Shown here: positions 58,348 through 64,000 of the stretch, one piece after another | Position numbering within the stretch: position 1 is the first letter of the stretch | Layout of the letters: each line of letters begins with the position of its first letter | Assembly (NCBI RefSeq): GCF_900114385.1 | Contig: NZ_FOSW01000019.1 | Span: 30,806-94,805 of the forward strand | DNA from: Geodermatophilus ruber | Lineage (GTDB): Bacteria > Actinomycetota > Actinomycetes > Mycobacteriales > Geodermatophilaceae | Length of the DNA: 64,000 nucleotides | Direction: 5' to 3' | Program-made: the position numbers and the translations under genes | Notes under the pieces: model-generated | Told to the model about the DNA's origin: nothing | The model's input: only the letters and a program-made list of their open reading frames with translations | Database searches by the model: none

Positions 58348-60624
58348 GTGTCCGCACCCAGCACCCAGAACGGCGGCACCGCCGCTGAGTTCGACCCCGA
58401 GGACGGGGTCACCACCGCCACCGCGATCATCGACAACGGCAGCTTCGGCAGCCGCAGCATCACCTTCGAGACCGGCCGTCTGGCCCGTCAGGCCGCCGGC
58501 TCCGTCGTCGTCACGATGGGCGACAGCATGCTGCTGTCGGCCACGACGGCCGGGCGCCAGCCCAAGGAGCAGTTCGACTTCTTCCCGCTGACGGTCGACG
58601 TCGAGGAGCGAATGTACGCCGCGGGCCGCATCCCCGGTTCGTTCTTCCGTCGCGAGGGCCGCCCGTCCGAGGACGCGATCCTCACCTGCCGGCTGATCGA
58701 CCGCCCGCTGCGGCCGACGTTCGCCAAGGGCCTGCGCAACGAGGTCCAGGTCGTCATCACCGTCATGGCGCTGGACCCCGACCACCTGTACGACGTCATG
58801 GCGATCAACGGCGCCTCGGCGTCCACCCAGCTGTCGGGCCTGCCGTTCTCCGGCCCGATCGGCGGCACCCGCGTCGCGCTCATCCGCGGCCAGTGGGTCG
58901 CCTTCCCGACCCACGCGGAGCTGGAGGAGGCCGTCTTCGACATGGTCGTGGCCGGCCGGGTCCTGCCCGACGGCGACGTCGCGATCATGATGGTCGAGGC
59001 CGAGGCCACCCAGAAGACGATCGAGCTGGTTGCCGGTGGCGCCACCGCCCCGACCGAGGAGGTCGTGGCCCAGGGGCTGGAGGCCGCCAAGCCGTTCATC
59101 AAGTCGCTGTGCGACGCGCAGAGCGCGCTCGCGGAGAAGGCCGCGAAGCCGGTCCAGGAGTTCCCGCGCTTCCTCGACTACCAGGACGACGTCTACGCCG
59201 CCGTCGAGGCCTTCGTCGGCGACCGGCTGGCGCAGGTCCTGACCATCCCCAGCAAGCAGGAGCGCGAAGCGGCCACCGAAGCGCTCAAGGACGAGGTCAA
59301 GGCTGCCCTGGCCGGCCAGTTCGAGGGCCGCGAGAAGGAGATCTCCGGAGCCTTCCGCGCGCTCACCAAGAAGCTCGTCCGGCAGCGCATCCTGCGCGAC
59401 AAGGTCCGCATCGACGGTCGCGGCCCCACCGACATCCGGCCGCTCTCGGCCGAGGTCGAGGTCGTGCCGCGGGTGCACGGCTCGGCGCTGTTCGAGCGCG
59501 GGGAGACCCAGATCCTGGGCGTCACCACGCTGAACATGCTCCGCATGGAGCAGCAGCTGGACACGCTCTCGCCGGAGAACCGCAAGCGCTACATGCACAA
59601 CTACAACTTCCCGCCGTATTCCACGGGCGAGACCGGCCGGGTGGGTTCGCCCAAGCGTCGCGAGATCGGCCACGGCGCCCTCGCCGAGCGGGCCATCCTG
59701 CCGGTGCTGCCCGACCGCGAGGAGTTCCCCTACGCGATCCGGCAGGTCTCCGAGGCGCTGGGCTCCAACGGCTCGACGTCCATGGGCTCGGTCTGCGCCT
59801 CGACCCTGGCGCTGCTCAACGCCGGTGTGCCGCTCCGGGCGCCGGTCGCCGGCATCGCCATGGGCCTGGTGTCCGACGAGGTCGACGGCAAGACCGAGTA
59901 CCTGGCGCTGACCGACATCCTCGGTGCCGAGGACGCCTTCGGTGACATGGACTTCAAGGTCGCCGGCACCAAGGACTTCGTCACGGCGCTGCAGCTCGAC
60001 ACCAAGCTCGACGGCATCCCGTCCGACGTCCTGGCCCAGGCGCTGACCCAGGCCCGCGCGGCCCGGCTGCACATCCTCGACGTCATGAGCGAGGCCATCG
60101 ACGGCCCCGACGAGATGAGCCCGTACGCCCCGCGGGTGACCACGGTGCGCATCCCGGTCGACAAGATCGGCGCGGTCATCGGCCCCAAGGGCCAGATGAT
60201 CAATGCGATCCAGGACGAGACCGGCGCCGACATCACCATCGAGGACGACGGCACGATCTACGTCGGCGCCTCCGACGGCCCCTCGGCCCAGGCCGCGGTG
60301 GACCGGATCAACGCCATCGCCAACCCGCAGATGCCCAAGGTCGGCGAGCGCTTCCTCGGCACGGTCGTCAAGACCACGCCCTTCGGTGCCTTCGTCTCCC
60401 TGCTGCCGGGCAAGGACGGTCTGGTCCACATCAGCAAGCTCGGTGGCGGCAAGCGGATCGGGAAGGTCGAGGACGTCGTGAACGTCGGCGACAAGCTGCA
60501 GGTGGAGATCACCGACATCGACGCCCGCGGCAAGATCAGCCTCGTCCCGGTGGAGGCCGAGGGCGAGGGCGCGGCCGCCTCCGCCGGCGACACCACCGAG
60601 CCCGCCGCCCCCGCGGAGGCGTGA
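58348..60624 (+). CDS. pnp: Polyribonucleotide nucleotidyltransferase (PNPase)
   Basis: 3'-5' phosphorolytic RNase. GTG 58348 gives 758 residues. It has two RNase PH domains ([20 protein letters not shown]; then [20 protein letters not shown]) joined by a helical domain. A KH domain ([20 protein letters not shown] near 608) and an S1 domain ([20 protein letters not shown] near 670) follow. The catalytic-region [19 protein letters not shown] is present. The stop overlaps the M16 peptidase start. Confidence 0.97.
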   Translation: MSAPSTQNGGTAAEFDPEDGVTTATAIIDNGSFGSRSITFETGRLARQAAGSVVVTMGDSMLLSATTAGRQPKEQFDFFPLTVDVEERMYAAGRIPGSFFRREGRPSEDAILTCRLIDRPLRPTFAKGLRNEVQVVITVMALDPDHLYDVMAINGASASTQLSGLPFSGPIGGTRVALIRGQWVAFPTHAELEEAVFDMVVAGRVLPDGDVAIMMVEAEATQKTIELVAGGATAPTEEVVAQGLEAAKPFIKSLCDAQSALAEKAAKPVQEFPRFLDYQDDVYAAVEAFVGDRLAQVLTIPSKQEREAATEALKDEVKAALAGQFEGREKEISGAFRALTKKLVRQRILRDKVRIDGRGPTDIRPLSAEVEVVPRVHGSALFERGETQILGVTTLNMLRMEQQLDTLSPENRKRYMHNYNFPPYSTGETGRVGSPKRREIGHGALAERAILPVLPDREEFPYAIRQVSEALGSNGSTSMGSVCASTLALLNAGVPLRAPVAGIAMGLVSDEVDGKTEYLALTDILGAEDAFGDMDFKVAGTKDFVTALQLDTKLDGIPSDVLAQALTQARAARLHILDVMSEAIDGPDEMSPYAPRVTTVRIPVDKIGAVIGPKGQMINAIQDETGADITIEDDGTIYVGASDGPSAQAAVDRINAIANPQMPKVGERFLGTVVKTTPFGAFVSLLPGKDGLVHISKLGGGKRIGKVEDVVNVGDKLQVEITDIDARGKISLVPVEAEGEGAAASAGDTTEPAAPAEA

Positions 60625-62003
60625 TCACGGACATCGAGCAGGTGCCGGCCGGGGCCGGGACGGGAGCCATCGCGCCCCGCCCGGCCCCGGTCGGTGCGGG
60701 GGAGACCGTCGTCCTCGACGTGGACCAGTTCGGCGGCCGGGTGGAGCGGACCGAGCTGCCGGGCGGTCTGCGGGTCCTGACCGAGACGATGCCCGGTGTC
60801 CTCTCGGCGACCGTGGGCATCTGGGTCGGCGTCGGCTCCCGGGACGAGAGCGACCGGGTGGCCGGGGCCTCGCACTTCCTCGAGCACCTGCTGTTCAAGG
60901 GCACCCGGAGCCGCAGCGCACTGGAGATCGCGACGGCGATGGACGCCGTCGGCGGTGAGATGAACGCGTTCACCGCCAAGGAGCACACCTGCTACTACGC
61001 GAACGTGCTCGCCAGCGACCTGCCGATGGCGGTGACCCTGCTCGGTGACCTGGTCACCGATGCGCTCAACACCGCCGAGGACCTCGAGTCCGAGCGGACG
61101 GTGGTGCTCGAGGAGATCGCCATGCGCGACGACGAGCCCGCCGACGCCGTGCACGACCTGTTCGCCGAGACCCTGTTCGGCGCCTCGGCGCTGGGGCGGT
61201 CGGTGCTGGGCACCGTGGAGTCGATCGAGTCCCTCACCCGGGACGACGTCGACGGTTGGTACCGGGAGCGGTACGCCGTCCCGTCGATCGTCGTCACGGC
61301 CGCCGGCCGGGTGGAGCACCAGCAGGTGCTGGACCTGGTCGCCGCCGCGTTCGGCCCACGGCTCTCCGGTGACGGGCATCCGGCACCGCTGCGCCGGGGA
61401 GGAGAGGGCGTCTCGACGCGCCCGGCCCGGCCCACCGGACTGATCCGGCGGGACACCGAGCAGACGCACCTGTTGCTCGGCTCGGTCGGGATCGGCCGGC
61501 TGGACGAGCGCCGGTACGCCGCTGCGGTCCTGGAGACCGCCGTCGGCGGCGGCATGAGCTCCCGGCTGTTCCAGGAGATCCGGGAGAAGCGCGGCCTGGT
61601 CTACAGCGTCGGCACCGCGCTGACCCACTACGCCGGGACGGGGTCGTTCTCCGTCTACGCCGGCTGCTCGCCCAAGCGCGTCCCCGAGGTGCTCCGGCTC
61701 GTGCGCGAGGAGCTGGCGCGCGTGGCGGCCGACGGCCTGACGGCCGAGGAGGTGGCCCGCGGGCGCGGTCAGCTCAAGGGCGGTCTGGTCCTGGGCCTGG
61801 AGGACACCGGGTCGCGCATGAGCAGGTTGGGCAAGAGCGAGCTCGCCTACGGCGAGTACCTCTCCGTGCCCGAGGTGCTGGGGCGGCTGGACGCCGTGGG
61901 AGAGGACGACGTGCGCGCGACAGCCGCCGATCTGCTCACGCGGGAGACCAGCCTGGCCGTCGTGGGGCCCTACCGCGAGTCCCAGCTCGACCGGCTGCGA
62001 TGA
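60621..62003 (+). CDS. M16-family zinc peptidase
   Basis: A 460-residue insulinase-family peptidase of the pnp-linked actinobacterial type. Inverted zinc motif HxxEH is in [12 protein letters not shown] near residue 85. The distal Glu lies in [18 protein letters not shown]. The domain 2 arginine/tyrosine pair is near [22 protein letters not shown] 60621 overlaps the pnp stop. It is cytoplasmic; its role is unknown. Confidence 0.92.
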   Translation: MITDIEQVPAGAGTGAIAPRPAPVGAGETVVLDVDQFGGRVERTELPGGLRVLTETMPGVLSATVGIWVGVGSRDESDRVAGASHFLEHLLFKGTRSRSALEIATAMDAVGGEMNAFTAKEHTCYYANVLASDLPMAVTLLGDLVTDALNTAEDLESERTVVLEEIAMRDDEPADAVHDLFAETLFGASALGRSVLGTVESIESLTRDDVDGWYRERYAVPSIVVTAAGRVEHQQVLDLVAAAFGPRLSGDGHPAPLRRGGEGVSTRPARPTGLIRRDTEQTHLLLGSVGIGRLDERRYAAAVLETAVGGGMSSRLFQEIREKRGLVYSVGTALTHYAGTGSFSVYAGCSPKRVPEVLRLVREELARVAADGLTAEEVARGRGQLKGGLVLGLEDTGSRMSRLGKSELAYGEYLSVPEVLGRLDAVGEDDVRATAADLLTRETSLAVVGPYRESQLDRLR

Positions 62004-62362
62004 GCGGTTCCCGCCCGGTGCTCGCCGTTCACGGCGCGCTGTCGCGCGGCGCCTTCGCGGTGGTGGTGCTGGTGTCGCTGGCGGTGCTGTTCACGCCGGG
62101 CAGCGACATCCCGTCCGCGGCGCCCGGCGTCGACAAGATCGTGCATGTCGCGCTGTTCGCCTCGCTGGCGGTCACCGGTCTGTGGGCCGGCATCCGGACG
62201 GCCGTCCTCGTCGGGCTCCTCGTGCTGTACGCCGCGGCCAGCGAGGTCGTCCAGGCGCTCTCCGCGCTGGAGCGTTCCGGTTCGGTGGCCGACTGGGCGG
62301 CCGACGTCCTCGGCGTGATCGCCGGGCTGCTCCTGTGGGCCGGGATCGCCCGCCGCACCTGA
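62000..62362 (+). CDS. VanZ-like membrane protein
   Basis: A 120-residue protein with four membrane segments. The VanZ-like pattern is GVDKIVHVALFASLAVTG, SEVVQALSALERSGSVADWA and ADVLGVIAGLLLW. The start overlaps the M16 gene stop (ATGA). Function unknown; the link to glycopeptide resistance is only by family name. Confidence 0.8.
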   Translation: MSGSRPVLAVHGALSRGAFAVVVLVSLAVLFTPGSDIPSAAPGVDKIVHVALFASLAVTGLWAGIRTAVLVGLLVLYAAASEVVQALSALERSGSVADWAADVLGVIAGLLLWAGIARRT

Positions 62363-63217
<855 letters not shown>

Positions 63218-63338
63218 GCGCCTGACGCAGCCGACGGGTGGTGCTGATGTGGCGTCATGGAGAGTGACCTGCCTCGCATCCCGACAGGAGTGACAAGCCG
63301 TTGACCTGCACTTTTCCGCCCGAAGAGGCCGTCGGGTG

Positions 63339-63360
63339 GCCCGGTGGAGCCCTGCCGGGC
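63339..63360 (+). terminator. Hairpin in the dapB-rrn gap
   Basis: GCCCGG (63339-63344) pairs with CCGGGC (63355-63360) around a 10-base loop, 121 bases after dapB. It may terminate upstream transcription before the rRNA promoters. Confidence 0.4.
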
Positions 63361-63370
63361 TCTTCCCGGT

Positions 63371-63399
63371 TTGACGCCGCCGACAGAGCCACGTAACTT
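63371..63399 (+). promoter_or_regulatory. rRNA operon promoter candidate P1
   Basis: TTGACG at 63371 and TAACTT at 63394 with a 17-base spacer. It is close to consensus and about 400 bases before 16S rRNA. Confidence 0.65.
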
Positions 63400-63576
63400 T
63401 CTCTCTGCGCCCGGCGAGACCGGAGCGGGACACGGGAGAACAACCCGCGCCCCGACGGTTGGACCGGGTGCCGATCGCTCAGCAGTCGGGCGAACCGCGG
63501 GGAATGCATCCCAGGGGTTCCCGGTTGTACTGGGTGCCGCCCTCGAGGCAGGAGGCCAGGGTCACAGACCCCGGGC

Positions 63577-63604
63577 TTGACTGCCAGAGCGAGTGGCGTA
63601 ACGT
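63577..63604 (+). promoter_or_regulatory. rRNA operon promoter candidate P2
   Basis: TTGACT at 63577 and TAACGT at 63599 with a 16-base spacer, about 190 bases before 16S rRNA. Tandem promoters are usual for actinobacterial rrn operons. Confidence 0.65.
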
Positions 63605-63658
63605 GGAACAGCCGCCAGGGACGAAGCCCGCGAGGGTCGAGTCGCTGCGCGTCCGCTC

Positions 63659-63681
63659 CTTGAGAACTCAACAGCGTGCCG
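63659..63681 (+). promoter_or_regulatory. Conserved rRNA leader motif
   Basis: TTGAGAACTCAACAGCGTGC is the leader motif seen before 16S rRNA in many actinobacteria. It lies between P2 and the gene. Further on, CGCGAG/CTCGCG (63755-63772) forms a short hairpin in the processing region. Confidence 0.6.
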
Positions 63682-63793
63682 AAAGTCAGTGCCAAGTAAT
63701 AACCCCGTGCCGGGTCTTGATGGTCCGGTGGGGATTCCTTTGGTTGATTGATATCGCGAGTGTCAGCTCGCGGTTCTCAGCCGCGATCAAATC

Positions 63794-64000
63794 ATCTACG
63801 GAGAGTTTGATCCTGGCTCAGGACGAACGCTGGCGGCGTGCTTAACACATGCAAGTCGAACGGTGAACCGCCTTCGGGCGGGGATCAGTGGCGAACGGGT
63901 GAGTAACACGTGGGCAACCTGCCCCCGGCTCCGGGATAACCCCAAGAAATTGGGGCTAATACCGGATATGACCGCTGACCGCATGGTCCGGCGGTGGAAA
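63794..64000 (+). rRNA. 16S ribosomal RNA, 5' part (continues beyond the window)
   Basis: Starts at about ACGGAGAGTTTGATCCTGGC, the universal 16S 5' end, followed by ACGAACGCTGGCGGCGTGCT, ACACATGCAAGTCGAACGG and GTGAGTAACACGTGGGCAAC. Only the first ~207 bases are present. The sequence style fits an actinobacterium, consistent with Geodermatophilaceae. The exact mature end may differ by a few bases. Confidence 0.97.

Noticed and set aside
63255..63695. Minus-strand 146-codon frame in the rRNA leader
   Set aside because: This region holds rRNA promoters and the leader motif. Frames of this type before 16S genes are well-known false annotations.

Overview
The window is high-GC chromosomal DNA from an actinobacterium. 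The gene order rpsP-khpA-rimM-trmD-rplS-lepB-rnhB-yraN-comM-dprA-xerC-whiG-rpsB-tsf-pyrH-frr-cdsA-rlmN-dxr-rip1-ispG-rimP-nusA-ylxR-infB-rbfA-truB-ribF-rpsO-pnp-dapB is the conserved actinobacterial block. A WhiG/FliA-type sigma factor, many GTG/TTG starts and the start of a 16S rRNA gene at the right edge fit the Geodermatophilaceae (Blastococcus/Geodermatophilus/Modestobacter type). The family placement is inference from memory, not a search.

Layout. 1-8.1 kb: the end of proS, then ribosome biogenesis (rpsP, khpA, rimM, trmD, rplS), a NUDIX hydrolase, signal peptidase I, an atypical BldM-like response regulator, rnhB and a DUF2469 gene. 8.1-16.5 kb: an accessory insert made of one 2,589-residue predicted surface protein. 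A decayed direct copy of the yraN-comM junction lies on its left and the intact yraN-comM on its right. 16.5-26.8 kb: yraN, comM, dprA, xerC, whiG, a divergent LytM peptidase, rpsB-tsf, pyrH-frr-cdsA. 26.85-33.5 kb: a rearranged patch with remnants of a GNAT gene, a DUF952 gene, a mobile-element primase/helicase, a GH13 alpha-glucosidase and a truncated trmH. Intact genes in it are a Roadblock/LC7 gene, an orphan sugar ABC ATPase, trmH, an alpha/beta hydrolase and PPK2. 33.5-42.6 kb: rlmN, a VIT1-like transporter, DUF2631, dxr-rip1-ispG, a GNAT protein and a penicillin-binding protein. 42.7-58.1 kb: two DUF4439-type ferritin-like genes, rimP-nusA-ylxR-infB, ylxP, rbfA, nrnA, a MATE transporter, truB, larE/larB, an ABM monooxygenase, ilvE, ribF and rpsO. 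58.1-63.2 kb: pnp, an M16 peptidase, a VanZ-like protein and dapB. 63.2-64 kb: the rRNA operon leader and the first ~207 bases of 16S rRNA.

Most genes serve translation, RNA processing, envelope building (Rip1, LepB, PBP, LytM, CdsA) and the MEP pathway (dxr, ispG). Many are tightly packed, with ATGA/GTGA overlaps.

The least ordinary items are the giant surface protein with its flanking direct duplication, a family of about 45-65 bp hairpin repeats in four places (one has become coding sequence at the end of rlmN), and the mosaic of gene remnants at 26.9-31.8 kb. All functional calls rest on motifs and conserved order read by eye.
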